A stretch of 64,000 nucleotides of DNA from Adineta ricciae (Eukaryota > Rotifera > Eurotatoria > Adinetida > Adinetidae), in contig CAJNOJ010000061.1 of assembly GCA_905250025.1 (NCBI GenBank), positions 62,001 to 126,000 of the forward strand. The letters are read 5' to 3'. Position 1 is the first letter of the stretch; each line of letters begins with the position of its first letter. Positions 16,581 through 28,436 of the stretch are shown piece by piece. The position numbers and the translations under genes were made by a program. The notes below the pieces were generated by a model that did no database searches, was not told the origin of the DNA, and worked only from the letters and a program-made list of their open reading frames with translations.

Positions 16581-17261
16581 ATTCAGACAGCTATATGCTT
16601 ACGAATGAAAGAACCGAATTACTGCTTTTCCTATCTCTCGAATATTATCATAATCCATATATAAAGCAAAATACTCGTATGAGGACTATCATCTGTCATT
16701 CAACAGTAACATTATCGAATAGTAGTTGAAAAGCTATATTATCGCATAATATGTCATATTTGTGTTTGTCTTAACTTCGGAGAGACGAAATAAAGTACCG
16801 CGTGATGATTTATAGATATCATAAACATCAGTTTGTAGAGGAGAGCGATTTTGACTCCATACATTCAACGCGTGATGTGTTTATATAAAAAAAAAACATA
16901 TTTCGCGAGGCTAGACTATTAAATAAATTAAAATAGTTTCTTTTTCACACCATGTACTCAATTTATTTCGTCAAAGAGATGTGTTTATGCGTATGACGTA
17001 CGCTTTTGTCATTATGAATACCTGCAGGCGCTCTATGTCGACTTTTGAATCCCTCGGCGATGATAATATAGTGAACTAAATAACATGAAGTATTGCCCGA
17101 ATGATTACACGTGATGAAAAAAAACGAAAAAGGCTACTATAGAGACAGTTTATAGATGTCAACTATTGCAAAAGTATAATTTAGCTCTGTATATAAAGGG
17201 CGACATTGTTTTAAAAAGTAATTAATGTACTTATTTCACCATTGTATCTAAAGCAAATTTG
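16581..17261. other. Divergent intergenic region
   Basis: Promoter region shared between the secreted-protein gene (minus) and the SulP transporter (plus). A TATATAAAG stretch at about 17192-17200, some 65 bases before ATG 17262, is a fair TATA candidate for the transporter. Confidence 0.45.
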
Positions 17262-19535
17262 ATGACAAAAGTGAAGGAAACTGAAGTCAATTGCATTCCA
17301 TTGACGACAACAAATAGTTCAACGCTGAACCCTATGCATTCTGTTACAAATCATGAATATCATGAATCGCCATTAACAATAAAGAATTGGTTAAAAAGCA
17401 AGATAAGAAATCCACAAGAGGGAATAAAGAATTACTTTCTATCATTCTTTCCATTTCTAACTTGGATTTATCGGTACAATTTCACATGGTTCTGGGGTGA
17501 TATTGTTGCGGGTCTAACAGTTGGTGCTATCGTTATTCCACAGAGTATGGCTTATGCTGGTCTGGCAAAACTAGCACCACAATTTGGACTATATAGTAGT
17601 TTTGTAGGTGTGATGATCTATTGGTTCTTTGCAACAAGTAAGGTAGGTGCTCGTAGATGATATAAAAATACGCTTCAAACATTGGTCCTCTTTTAGGACA
17701 TCAGTATTGGACCAGTAGCTGTCATGTCAGCCTTGACAGGAAGCATTCTAGATGATATTTATCGAGTCTACCCACAATATGAACTACATACGATCGCTTC
17801 TGCACTTGCCTTATTAATTGGATGCATTGTTTGCTTATTAGGAATTCTTCGTCTCGGTTTCATTGTGGATTTCATACCATTGCCAGCTTTAGCAGCCTTC
17901 ATGACCGGATCAGCACTCAACATAGCTATGGGTCAAATCCCAACCATGTTTGGAAATAATCGATCGTTTGATACACGTCAAGCAACATATCTTGTTTTTA
18001 TAAATTTCTGGAAGAATATAAAATACTGTAATTTGAATGCAGCGCTTGGTTTAACAGCATTGTTTCTATTGTATGCCATTCGATTCATTTGTACACAAGC
18101 AGCTAAACGTCATCCAACTCGAGAAAAACTATTCTTCTTTATCAATACACTTCGCACAGCATTCGTAATTTTACTTTATCTATTGATTTCCTGGTTAATA
18201 AATCGTGAGCATGTAGATAAACCACGTACAGCTCTTCTCGGTGCCATTCCACGAGGTTTTCAAAATATGGCTGTACCGTACCTTGATAGCAAGCTGTTCT
18301 TAAAACTTCTGCCCTATTTACCGTCAACTGTCATTGTTCTACTTATCGAACATATAGCTATTGCCAAATCATTCGGTCGAATTAATAATTATGTTATCGA
18401 TCCAAATCAGGAATTAGTTGCTATTGGCGTAACTAATGTATTTGGTCCATTTTTTGGTGCTTATCCAGCAACTGGCTCATTTTCTCGAACAGCAATTAAA
18501 TCGAAAGCTGGCGTTCGAACGCCTTTCGCTGGTGTATTCAGTGGTATGATTATCATTCTTGCAATCTATGTCCTGACACCAGTGTTCTACTGGATATCAC
18601 AAGCTAGTTTAGCAGCTGTAATTGTACACGCTGTTGGCGATTTAATCATTGAGCCACATACATTGAAACAGTTTTGGAAAGTTAGTCCAATTGAATTCTT
18701 TATCTTCTGGGCTGGTGTCATTGTAACAATATTTTCCAGTATTGAAGATGGCATTTACGTTAGTATTGCTACGTCTGGTGCTCTTCTACTTTATCGTATT
18801 GCTAAAGCACGTGGACAGTTTGTTGGTCGAGTTCAAATTCATCAGATTGTATTGACAAGTGACAATGATACGCGCTCAGCGACAAGAAATATCTATGTAC
18901 CACTCGATCGTTCCAATGGAATCAATCCAATGGTTATACCCATTTCACCTGGCAATGGAATCTTTATTTACCGAATTCATGAAAGTTTTCTCTACCCAAA
19001 CGCTGCCCATTATACCGAAAAGATGGTTAATCAAATATTTATCGAGACACGACGAGGAAAATCGGATTGCTACAGAAATCTCGGACAACAACCATGGAAT
19101 CTACAAACAAGTCGACATCCCGAAAAAGATATTATACCAAACGATAGTCGTCCTCGATTACATGCACTTATTCTCGATTTTACTGGTGTTCCACATGTAG
19201 ATATAACAGGCCTCCAGAACTTAGTCGATGTTCGTCGACAACTGGATGTTTACGCTGATTGGCACGTGAATTGGCATTTTGTTGGCTTATCAAATCCATG
19301 GATAAAACGTGCACTTATCTCCGCTGGCTTTGGTTCATCAAATAATGGACGTAATGTTTTCTCCGTTGCACATGCACCTACTGATGTCAACCACGAAGAG
19401 ATTCATCTTCATGAAGATCATTCTTCAAGCACAAACACAATCTTTGTACCTATTCTCGATATCGATCGGCCATTGTTTCATGCGGATCTGGACGAAGCTT
19501 ATGAAGCTGCAGTAAACAGTCTATCATCTCGATAA
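17262..19535 (+). CDS. SulP/SLC26-family sulfate permease, fungal-type
   Basis: Membrane anion transporter of 739 aa from two exons, 17262-17642 and 17697-19535, with one 54-base intron. The start is ATG 17262. The N-terminal cytoplasmic region is followed by the SulP core, with signature IPQSMAYAGLAKLAPQFGLY and about 12 hydrophobic segments. A STAS domain follows near residues 620-700 (LHALILDFTGVPHVDITGLQ). Diagnostic motifs are those of fungal sulfate permeases rather than animal SLC26 proteins: IEHIAIAKSFGRINNYVID, FFGAYPATGSFSRTAIKSK, GVRTPFAG, IVHAVGDLI and FSSIEDGIY. Animal homologues read quite differently around the SFSR and GGKT positions. This suggests acquisition from a fungus, followed by gain of a small host-type intron. 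Substrate is inferred as sulfate or a related anion. Confidence 0.9.
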
Positions 19536-19839
19536 AAAGAGACTACTTCGATGGCAGACAGATAAAGATCTTTTTCGAGATTAGAATGTCTTTTTGACTT
19601 TTCTAATGACATGAACTTCAATCATCACTAGATTTTTATTTTGCTATCTGAAAAAAAAATGAACAACGAAGTCTTTTTGCTCTCATCGGGCTTTGTATAC
19701 AAAGAACAACAACAAAAGAAAAACGAACAAAACAATAACGATATTTTTAAAAAAGCGTTCGTCGATGACTCTATTTCAATCACATTTCCATTGTGTTATT
19801 TCCTAGACAAAGCAAACTAATACATTTAATCGTAATTCA
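19536..19839. other. Convergent 3' spacer
   Basis: The 3' flanks of the transporter (plus) and of the U2A-prime gene (minus). No other feature is seen. Confidence 0.4.
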
Positions 19840-20862
19840 TCAGTAAGATTTCTTACCAGAATGTTGTTCTTGTTCCATAGATTCTGTATTTACTTTATGA
19901 CCATTCTGATGTTGCTTTTGTTCGTTGGAATTCGGCATTTGACCAGCTTGCAACATGGCTTTTAATCTTTCAACTTCTTCGATTGATTTTGCCTCCATAA
20001 TCGCTTTTTTAATAGCATCAGCATCTTTCTTCGTCATTCGTGGAGCTTGCTGTTGTTGTTGTTTAGCTAATTCTCCGCCAGGTACAAATGTATTAGCTCC
20101 TTTTTCTTTCTTTTTCGCTTTTTCAGCCGATTTCGATTTATAGAGTTTACGAGCAGCTTCACGCTCCTAAACGGAGAGAGAAAAGGAATGTTAGTTTCAT
20201 AGAACTGAACACGAAAGAAAATACTTTTTGTGTTATTCGATTAAAATCAAGTGTTCGTAAATTGGGTAATTTGTGAATCACGTAGAGACGGTAATCTTTC
20301 AACATGGCGATTGGATTTCGAGCAAAGCTGGAAAAAAAATTAGCTTACAGATGTTTCTTCTTCATTTTCATTCAAAAGTAAGTTTACCTAACATGAGTCA
20401 ATTTTGGAATTGTTGCCAAAGGATCAATATCGGTTAATTCTTGCAATGTGTTATTAAGAAGCATCAATGTATCCAAATTCGGTATGTACTCTTGAAGATT
20501 TTCAGCAATACGTCTAAAAGAACGGATATGTTAAGAAAATTCCTGTGTTACACATATGCGAATGCGTCAAAACGTCTTACGCTATGCGATTGTTGGCAAA
20601 ATAGAGTGTTTTGATTTTCGGTAGAAATGGAAATCCGTCCAGTTTACGTATATCATTATTAGTAAAATCAATTGTATCGAATTGATTCAAAGTTGCACCC
20701 AAATTCTCCACAACTGGAATCTTCAAATCTAAATCAATATATTAGATACTCTATCGAGCGTTTAAGCCTTTGGTGTTTACCTCGTAAACATAATTCATAT
20801 TGACCGACAGGATTAAGATATTGCGAAGCGGCTTCAATAACTTCCGGCGTAAGTCGAACCAT
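19840..20862 (-). CDS. SNRPA1: U2 small nuclear ribonucleoprotein A-prime
   Basis: Leucine-rich-repeat protein that forms the U2B''-A' dimer on U2 snRNA stem-loop IV in the spliceosome. The start ATG at 20862 gives MVRLTPEVIEAASQYLNPVG, matching the family's MVKLTAELIEQAAQY start. LRR segments follow: LKIPVVENLGATLNQFDTID, FLPKIKTLYFANNRIARI, IPNLDTLMLLNNTLQELTDI and KLTHVSFARNPI. The LRR cap contains YRLYVIHKLPNLRTLDFNRI. The C-terminal tail is charged and Gln-rich (MTKKDADAIKKAIMEAKSIE) as in homologues. Several short introns are present. Length and order fit the family. Confidence 0.95.
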
Positions 20863-21000
20863 GATCTATTCTAAATTCTCTTCTGTTTTTCTATAAAAAC
20901 AAATCTGAAAAACTAAGATATACTAAAAAAAAGAAACAAAATACGGTTCTTTTCATTTCCTAGTCATAACATGAAAACAATATATATAGAAAAGCATTGT

Positions 21001-23354
21001 TTAATATGTTCGTTCGAGTGGTGTACTGATTGGATAACCTTTCGCAATAAGCATCTAAAACAATCATTCATTCGGTCATTCATTGATCGTGGAACAAATA
21101 TTGTTACGTACTCGTTTAGCTAAATGCTGTAAATGTTCATCTCCAGTTTGGTATCCATGTTCATTTATTTCTTTGGCGAGTTTATCGATTCTCATGCGTG
21201 CATGTTTACAATAGAGAAAAGTCATTTCAGTCTCGTGTTCACAGTTTTTCAAACCGATGGAATAAGCTCGTGAGGAGCGACCGAGCATGGCGGTCATTGC
21301 ATAGATTTCGATTACTATTTCTGATAAACGTCGTAAATATAGTTGATTATCGATGATATCCCGTCCGGATTTGGTTAATGTTTCTTTTGTTACATTTCGT
21401 AAGACAAATATGGCATACTCGAGATCTTTTGCTGGTATACCTAATGATGGATGAACCTAGATGGAGAAAGCAATGACATAAGTTTTGAATTCAGTTCAAT
21501 CTCTACCTTTTCCCAAAGATCATGTTTGAATGTAAATGGTGCACGGTATGCTTGTGCTTTAGATGTCCAGTTAGTTAGTAAATGTCGTAGTTTAGTTCCA
21601 GGAAAATGTATTGGATTACGAATTTTTCGTACAAAATCATGAACAACTGAACTAACACTCATCACACCTTCCCATGCCGTTAACAATCGTAAAACGTCAT
21701 TGGGCGCATCAAACATTGACCATGGACGAATATCACGAAGATATTGTTCGACTGGATGACCTATTTCAATGCCTTCGACGCCGAAGATTTCCAAGCAATC
21801 ATTTGCAATACGATATAAACGATCAGTTGCAAAGATTTTTGTTAATGCTGACTCAATTGATATGACAGGCATGGAAAATGAGTCGAGTATACCACTTGTC
21901 AGATAAGTCATTGATTCCATTGTATACGTGTCTATTTCCATGTGAAAGAGACGTTTTTGTATTAAACCTTGATCCATTAATTTACGATTGAAAGATTCAC
22001 GTTGAATAGCACGTTCAGATGCTAATCGTATCAAACGTTTACCAACTCCTGTGCACATTCCTAAGAAATATACGAATAGAGTAGAAAAATCGATGTGAAT
22101 CTCAATGTTCGAAACGGACATACCTGAAAGTGTAGTTCGCACATAACCATGAAGATTTCGTAGTACATTCAAGCCTTCACCCAGTTGTCCTATTGTGTGT
22201 TGTATAGCATTAACTTTGACATCTTTGAATTCGACGTGTGTTAATCCGAGACCACGTAAGCCAAGTGTTGAAATAGTCGGAGATACTGTCACACCAGGCA
22301 TATCACGATGAACGAGAAAGAACGAAAAGCGATCATCATAATCATCGGATGTATAACGTTCTTTTGTTTTACAATAGACAAGAAATACATCAGCATTCAA
22401 TCCATTTGTCACCCACATCTTTTTGCCATTGATTGTGTACGTATTTGGATCAGTTTCACTAACAGTTGCGGTCGTTTGAATATTTCGTATGTCACTACCA
22501 CAATTGGCTTCGGTAATGCAAGCTGCAGCGATCATTTTACCTTTCGCCATATCCGGTAAATAATACCGTTGTTGTTCATCCGTTCCATATACAAGTAAAC
22601 CTGGAATAGCAAACATGTGAGTACTAAAGTAGGATGAATAGAAAGAAAACGTACTCCTAACACCATATTCCGTATGTGTTAGTAGTTGAGTCGTAATTGT
22701 TGGACTGACAGCTAGTTCTTCGAACATTCGTACTGATGATTGACTGTTTAGACTAAGGCCACCTAAACAATCGAAATGAAAACAACTCGATGACAATTGA
22801 CAATTCTTCTTTTTGCTCTTACCGAACTCTTCCGGTATTATCAATCCGTGTAATTTTAGTTTTGACATTTCTTGATAGACATCTTTATCCACATGATTTT
22901 CTCTTTCAATCTTTTTCCGATCAATCTTATCTGTAAAATTTCTCAACTGTTCACATAATGTATTCATCTGTACGGATTCCGCTTTTGTTAATAGTTCAGG
23001 GTATGTCAATATATCACGATCGAATTCTCCATTAAAGACAACCGTCATATATTGAGTATTAGTCGAGTCGACTGTTAAACGCTCCTTTCGACGTAAGACA
23101 TCTAGTTCGTTCGTGTATTCATATTCCAAGCCTTCTTCTTCAGGACGTGGACGATCTTTGCGTTCTGCTATTGATTGTTGAGGCGCAGGTGGAACTCGTT
23201 CAGCTACTTGTTTATTGGACGCAGCTTTGTTTGATCTTACGAAATAAATCAATAGATATAGATGTTAAATAAAGTTTCAGACTTACAGGAGTCGATTTAT
23301 GTACAGATGAGTATATGATCGTCGAATCCAATGTGAAACTCTCAATGTTTGCAT
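21001..23354 (-). CDS. ACAD9: ACAD9/VLCAD-type acyl-CoA dehydrogenase, mitochondrial
   Basis: FAD-dependent acyl-CoA dehydrogenase of the large type with an extra C-terminal domain. The first exon starts at ATG 23354 (MQTLRVSHWIRRSYTHLYIN), an Arg/Ser-rich mitochondrial presequence, and splices in frame to SNKAASNKQVAERV. Family blocks include CITEANCGSDI, YTINGKKMWVTNGLNADVF, RGLGLTHVEFKDV, the MESMTYLTSGILDSF segment and the presumed catalytic glutamate in ISIESALTKIF, then CLEIFGVEGI. The last exons give YSIGLKNCEHE and PISTPLERTY. A long Lys/Glu-rich stretch lies between the presequence and the N-domain. VLCAD and ACAD9 are hard to separate by eye. ACAD9 also assembles complex I. The HTRA2-type mitochondrial protease gene is adjacent on the same strand. 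Confidence 0.92.
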
Positions 23355-23419
23355 CTTGAATTTGATGTTAAATCACTATTTCATCTGCAAAACACGTAGA
23401 AAACAAATTTTATTGGCAT

Positions 23420-24729
23420 TTATTCAATCATTTCGGGTGTAACTAAAATATTAAATACGAGTCCATTACTACGGATGACTTTTAAATTTAATGTGCTATC
23501 TTCTTGAACACGCTTAACGAGATCGGCGCTGGTTTCGATACCTTGTCCATTGACCTCAATGATAATGTCACCGGCGTGTAAGCCAGCACGTTGTGCAGTC
23601 GAATTTGGTAATACACTTGCAATATAAACACCTCGAGTGACAGAAAACATCATTGGCATGCGGTATCGCATTTCTTCGACAATTTCTGGTGTTAATGAAA
23701 ACATTTTGATTCCTAAATATCGTGTTTGTCGACGATTCGTTGCTGGTACCGCTTGTTTTTGTTTGCGCTTATCAACATCCACTAGAAACGATTTAGCATA
23801 ATTTATTGGCAAAGAAAACGATATTCCAGTCATCGCTTTCATCGAATTAATACCAATAACTTGTCCATCAAGATTTACCAACGGCCCACCACTATTTCCA
23901 CTTGTAATCATACAATCTGTTTGTATATAGTTTATGTCACGACCAAATAAACCTAATTCGCTACTCGTACGACCGACATTGGAAACAATTCCAGCCGTGA
24001 CTGTGTTCGATAATGCTAATGGACTACCAACAGCAATACAATGTTCACCGGCACGAATGGTATCCGAATTACCTAATTCTAAATACGGTAATTTTTGATC
24101 GGGAGAATCAATTTGAACAACAGCCAAGTCAGCAACCATATCCACTGAAGAACAACTTATTCGATATATTCGTTTCAAATAACTTCGATTTCCTTACCAT
24201 ACTGTACGGTGCCAGTAAAACGTTGTCCGTTATTGAGTTTGATTTTAACATTTTTCTTGTTACGGACGACGTGTGCATTGGTCAGTAGTAATCCTGATTC
24301 ATTTATAATAAAACCTGAACCGTTCGTTGTACCATACGATGAACTAAAATGTCCATAATAGGATACGGGATCGAGATCAACTTCAATATGAACAACGGCT
24401 GGAGCGACATGTTCCACCACATCCGCGATAAAATTGTATTGTTTGGAATATGGAACTTTTTCGATTAGCGGCTTTTGATTATCAACTATGAGTGGACCTT
24501 TTGGTGTCGTAGGGATCGAATCGTCAGTTGACAAAGCATGCAAACGATAGTGTTTTCGAATTTCATAGAAACTTACAGAACCCGCAGCGAGAAGAAAAGC
24601 GAATGGTAAAGATGAATGGATTTTTCCTGAGTGTTGCTCATTCTTATTCGATACAAGAGATAGGTATACTGATGAATATCTTTGATGGCTTGAAAGAATT
24701 CGGACACAACGAGATAGAACTGTTTTCAT
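23420..24729 (-). CDS. HTRA2: HtrA-family serine protease (HTRA2/Omi type)
   Basis: Trypsin-like protease with one C-terminal PDZ domain. Exons run from ATG 24729 to about 24190 and from 24144 to 23420, joined in frame across a short intron (TVQY then VDMVADLA). The catalytic triad is visible: His in LLTNAHVVRN, Asp in VADLAVVQID and Ser in TSGNSGGPLVN. The N-terminus is basic, and a hydrophobic segment follows at about residues 42-55 (LPFAFLLAAGSVSFYEI), as in mitochondrial HtrA2 anchored to the inner membrane. The PDZ domain begins around GVYIASVLPNSTAQRAGLHAGD. I do not see a clear AVPS-like IAP-binding motif. It is divergent from PSMD9 with about 200 bases between the start codons. Confidence 0.94.
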
Positions 24730-24931
24730 GATTATTACCAGTTACCAGTGCAAGCAACGAGAAAAAAAGAATTGAATTGTATTGTTTGAGACATGTAACC
24801 AATCCAATCGCTTGATTGGCTGTCGATTTGATTGGTACAGGAAATAACGAATACGAAGGAGATGTGTTCTCTTTCTTGCTTGCAAGTTTTGTAATGAAAA
24901 AGTTATTTTAATTTGTCAAATTAAGATAAAT

Positions 24932-25594
24932 ATGAATCGAGAAGAATTACTTGCCTTGATGAAACAAAAGGATGATATTGAAAGCGAGTTACGTGAATTG
25001 AGCGATGAATTAAAATCACAGGACAATATTGGAATGACAGGAGAATTGGTTGATAAAGAGGGTTATCCCAGGTACGTAAAATTTTCTCTTCGATTCTACC
25101 AATTCTTCTTTTTTTTTATTGCGAAAAGAAACGATATCGATCTGGTTCGAGTACGTCAAACACGACAACGCGTCATTTGCTTACAAAATGATCACAAAGC
25201 ATTGATGAAACAGATCGAAGCTGGTCTCATACAAGTTCATGAAAATAGTGCTAACAGCTCTTCCAATACTACTGATGTAACAGTCACAACTTCTAGTCAA
25301 ACAGCTCGCTCTAATAAGGAACCATTCCTTCGTGTTGATATTGTTAGCAATGAATCACCAGCTCAAGCAGCTGGTCTTCATGTCGGTGATTACGTTTGTC
25401 GCATTGGTACAATTCGAAAAGATAATTTTCGTACAATGCAAGACGTTGCATCGTTGGTAAGCAACAGTGAAAATAGGTCGATTACACTGCTCATTGAACG
25501 TGGTAGTGCAAAGGAGCAACAGACTGTTACCTTAATACCGAAGAAATGGTCAGGCAATGGTTTATTAGGTTGTAAACTAACACCGCTAAGTTGA
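24932..25594 (+). CDS. PSMD9: 26S proteasome assembly chaperone p27
   Basis: PSMD9/Nas2 binds the Rpt5 tail while the proteasome base assembles. Exons are 24932-25071 and 25129-25594, with a 57-base intron between Pro-Arg and NDIDLVRVRQ. The N-terminal coiled coil (LMKQKDDIESELRELSDEL) leads to the typical LVDKEGYPR-NDIDL motif. After a Ser/Thr-rich linker there is a PDZ-like domain starting FLRVDIVSNESPAQAAGLHVGDYV and ending LIPKKWSGNGLLGCKLTPL, the hallmark of the family. Both identity and exon junction are secure. Confidence 0.96.
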   Translation: MNREELLALMKQKDDIESELRELSDELKSQDNIGMTGELVDKEGYPRYVKFSLRFYQFFFFFIAKRNDIDLVRVRQTRQRVICLQNDHKALMKQIEAGLIQVHENSANSSSNTTDVTVTTSSQTARSNKEPFLRVDIVSNESPAQAAGLHVGDYVCRIGTIRKDNFRTMQDVASLVSNSENRSITLLIERGSAKEQQTVTLIPKKWSGNGLLGCKLTPLS

Positions 25595-25905
25595 TTGTTT
25601 TGGTTCTCAAATAAATATATCCTGTTTTATTTTTTATCGATTATAAACAAGAAAAATTACGTCTAACAATTTCTCACTGAATCACACGCAAGTTTAAATC
25701 ATAGGATGAAATCATCGTGTTGAGCTCACTTGACTTTGTCAAAGTCGTAATTGAATTGTATTCTCCAATAACACTATTTGCTAACGATGCCGGAAACATG
25801 AAGATACCTTTTGCACTTCTCAGTCGACCTAAAAGCAAGCACTCTCAACAAACAGGATCATAAGTCACGTATGTCCTTTAGCCGCGTCTTTTCTTTTCAC
25901 TTGCA
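25595..25905. other. Intergenic PSMD9 / 7TM receptor
   Basis: The minus strand has a 40-codon open stretch ending near 25679 and preceded by a possible splice acceptor near 25835. No upstream exon could be joined in frame, so it is not called as a gene. Confidence 0.35.
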
Positions 25906-26910
25906 ATGTTGCACGCATGCTATAACATGACATGGGCACCAGCATTTCGTCCTATAGCACGAGGCTATCTAGCTTTAGCAATACCTGCGCTTATATTTCA
26001 TGTCCTATTCTGGCTACAAGTAGCTACACATCGTTCACTACGACAATTATCTATGCTCTGGGTTTACAACTATCTTGTGGCTGACATGCTTCTACTTATT
26101 CAATTCCTTGTCGAATATTTTCTTCGTACATCGTTACCATTTTGTATTTCATCGAAATTGTATTGGACATTCTGTAGTTTGGAAGCTTATGCACCTATTT
26201 TTTTTACCATTCTTGAAGCATATATGCTAGTTGGTTTGAATATCACGCGGTATTATTTAATTGTGAAAAATTTGGATATAGCTACTCGATTTCCTTATAT
26301 TTTCGTTCTAATCAGTGTATTTCTGTATTTTGCTGGCGCGGGCCTATTAATATTTCAAGTAGAACTATTTGGAATTGTGACGCTACATAAACATCAACAT
26401 ACATCGAGTTGTCATTTACAATATCGTAATATTATAACTCAATTAGTAAACTTAATCATTGTTTTGTTGATACCAATCCTGCTTAATTGTTATTTCGTTA
26501 CATTAACAACAGTACATGTTCGTCGGTCGCAGCGAGCTGTCAGAGCACGAGTAAACGAATCAATCTAGTTCTCATTTCGCTGTTTATCTCTCTGTTTTTC
26601 TTTTCAGCATAGTAAACATTTACAATTACTAGTTCAATTCTTTGTTCTATATATCTTGTGGTTAGCCTTGTGGGCGCCGAATGCGTTCGTCTCACATATA
26701 GTGGCAGATAATTATCCAAGCATCTATACCCGTTTCGGAAGTATCACGTGTACTTTAATTGGTCCGCTGATTTTTATGTTCATTGACCGACGGTTCTTAA
26801 AAGTTTGGAAGCACACCTTGTATCGTGTGATTCGATGTGATCGACCTGTGAGCCAGATTCGTCCATCAACAGTTAGCTATGATATACATTTACCAACGAT
26901 GATCAGGTGA
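25906..26910 (+). CDS. Putative 7TM rhodopsin-type receptor, orphan
   Basis: Two exons, 25906-26550 and 26608-26910, joined in phase 0 by a 57-base intron, give 315 aa. About seven hydrophobic segments are visible, beginning with LALAIPALIFHVLFWL. A Cys before TM3 (FCSLEAY) could pair with CHLQY in the second extracellular loop. The end of TM3 reads LNITRYYLIV, a diverged DRY motif, and TM7 reads LIGPLIFMFIDRRF in place of NPxxY. A short basic tail follows. This fits the many lineage-specific class A-like receptors of bdelloids; ligand and coupling are unknown. Confidence 0.75.
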
Positions 26911-27002
26911 ATTAGCAATGGTTTTTTTTGACTTGTCAATTTTAAATTATTGTAAAACGAAGTGTGTATCGTCTGAAGTTAACGAATAGTTTCTGGTGCA
27001 TT

Positions 27003-27530
27003 TTATTTGATTAACATCCAGCAGAGAAATATACAAAAATATTCACATATCTCTGTTGATGAAGCAGACGAAGATGGAAAAGTTTTCTCACTCAGTGTAG
27101 ATGTTGGCTGGCATGATACAGTGTTTTTGCTCTCCGTATTACAGAGGCTTCCTTCGGGACATGAAATTACCATCCAAGTTCCATTTTGACAAGTACAATA
27201 AGAACTTTGTTTCGAACAAATGATTTTACCACTTGCACACGGTTTAGAAGGAAAACATGTGTCAATTGACGAATCAGTTATGGATAAAGTTGAAGTCGAC
27301 GGCGATGAATTTTTACTTTGTATGATTTGTTTGATTTTATTTGTTAGAATCTGTCCGCTACATTTGCAAGTTAATTGATCAGGATTTTGACTATAGCATT
27401 GATTAAGTTGTATCTCATATAATTGATTCTCCATACAATATTTTTGACAAGTTGTTTTCCATTCAGGATACAGACAATCACCTTCTACATGGTTAATCAG
27501 AAATGTTAGAAGAACTACTAAACGATACAT
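27003..27530 (-). CDS. Cysteine-rich secreted or surface protein
   Basis: Apparently a single exon of 175 aa. The signal peptide is MYRLVVLLTFLINHVEG. Two Cys-rich stretches (CLYPEWKTTCQKYCMENQLY and CASGKIICSKQSSYCTCQNG) are separated by a Ser/Thr-rich linker, and another Ser/Thr-rich segment precedes a hydrophobic end (EICEYFCIFLCWMLIK) that could be a GPI-anchor signal. An unrecognised extracellular protein. The cysteine pattern does not match EGF or other modules I can name. Confidence 0.65.
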   Translation of the reverse strand: MYRLVVLLTFLINHVEGDCLYPEWKTTCQKYCMENQLYEIQLNQCYSQNPDQLTCKCSGQILTNKIKQIIQSKNSSPSTSTLSITDSSIDTCFPSKPCASGKIICSKQSSYCTCQNGTWMVISCPEGSLCNTESKNTVSCQPTSTLSEKTFPSSSASSTEICEYFCIFLCWMLIK

Positions 27531-28027
27531 TTCACTCCACGATTGAATAACGAATGTTTTCGTTTATTGATCTCCTCGCTCGAAATCAACACACTCTTCC
27601 TCGTAAACTTCGTTTACATATGCACGTCTAATCATGTTTAATCTCCTAAACTAACACTAACGAAACGATTGAAGAATGAATCAAATACTTCATACGATTC
27701 GTCTATTTATCGGTGTGCAATGTCTGCCTTTTCTTTGCTATCATACAAATAAAGTATTCTGCGCTAAGGAGTTATATGATTTCTCAAACGATTGCGATGT
27801 TTGTCTGTGTATGCCCCCTATCAAGACGGATATGTCTGATTGGTTGGATATTAAGTACGCTTACGCAGTTTGTTTCTGTTTCCCTTTCTATTATGTTTTT
27901 TTGTTGTTTTTTATTTTAACTCATTGATGCTTTCAGTGCAATATAAGTCATACCTTTTTGCAACGCGTGGGTGTTCATTTCAGATATTTACTTTCTAACA
28001 TTTACTCGAATATTTTGAACCAAAATA
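27531..28027. other. Divergent intergenic region
   Basis: Between the Cys-rich protein and the selenoprotein genes. Overlapping plus-strand hydrophobic open frames at about 27676-27927 have no coding character. Promoters for both genes are expected here but none is recognisable. Confidence 0.4.
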
Positions 28028-28436
28028 ATGGGTAAACCAGCTGTTGTTAACATTGAATACTGTGGAGCATGAGGATACGATTCACGGTACGAGGCATTGC
28101 GTAAGCAAATTTTGCAACGCGTGCCTGATGCTACCGTGAGTGGTAAAGTTGGACGACGAAGTAAGTCGATTTGTTCGTTTGTTCTATGCATATATCCATA
28201 TCTGCGGATGTTCTAGGTTCGTTTGAGGTGACTTTGAATAACAAACTCATCTACTCGAAACTTGACAACGGTCACTTTCCTGCTTTTGACAAGGTTTCCT
28301 TCTTGGATGAATCAATTGACATTTTTCACATATGATTTCATTCTAGATCGCAGAGGAAGTTGACAATGCTGCTCAAGGTCGTGATGTCCAAACTGTGACC
28401 GAAGTTGACAAGAGTTCATCTTGCACCATTCTTTAA
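28028..28436 (+). CDS. MIEN1/SelW-type selenoprotein with in-frame Sec codon and CaaX box
   Basis: Thioredoxin-like Rdx-family protein of 99 aa. Exons 28028-28160, 28217-28293 and 28347-28436 have consistent phases. Residue 15 is encoded by TGA (28070-28072) in VVNIEYCGA-U-GYDSRYEAL, exactly the CxxU redox motif of selenoprotein W, so the TGA must be read as selenocysteine. Downstream sequence (KLIYSKLDNGHFPAFDKI, AAQGRDVQT) and the C-terminal CTIL resemble MIEN1/C35/Rdx12, a CxxC protein whose C-terminal CVIL is prenylated. So this is a MIEN1-like protein that has Sec at the second redox position and a geranylgeranylation-type CaaX end. A SECIS element follows in the 3' UTR. Conventional gene finders would stop at codon 15. 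Confidence 0.93.

Noticed and set aside
25676..25836. Minus-strand 50-codon open stretch (contains MFPASLANSVIGEYNSITTL) preceded by an AG acceptor-like site
   Set aside because: No upstream exon could be joined in phase, and the upstream area is occupied by the 7TM gene on the other strand. Could be a gene remnant, but unsupported.
27676..27927. Overlapping hydrophobic plus-strand frames
   Set aside because: Produced by T-rich sequence; no start context, no splice support and no family resemblance.
28070..28072. TGA read as a nonsense mutation making a pseudogene
   Set aside because: Its position in the CxxU motif and the downstream SECIS show that it is a selenocysteine codon.
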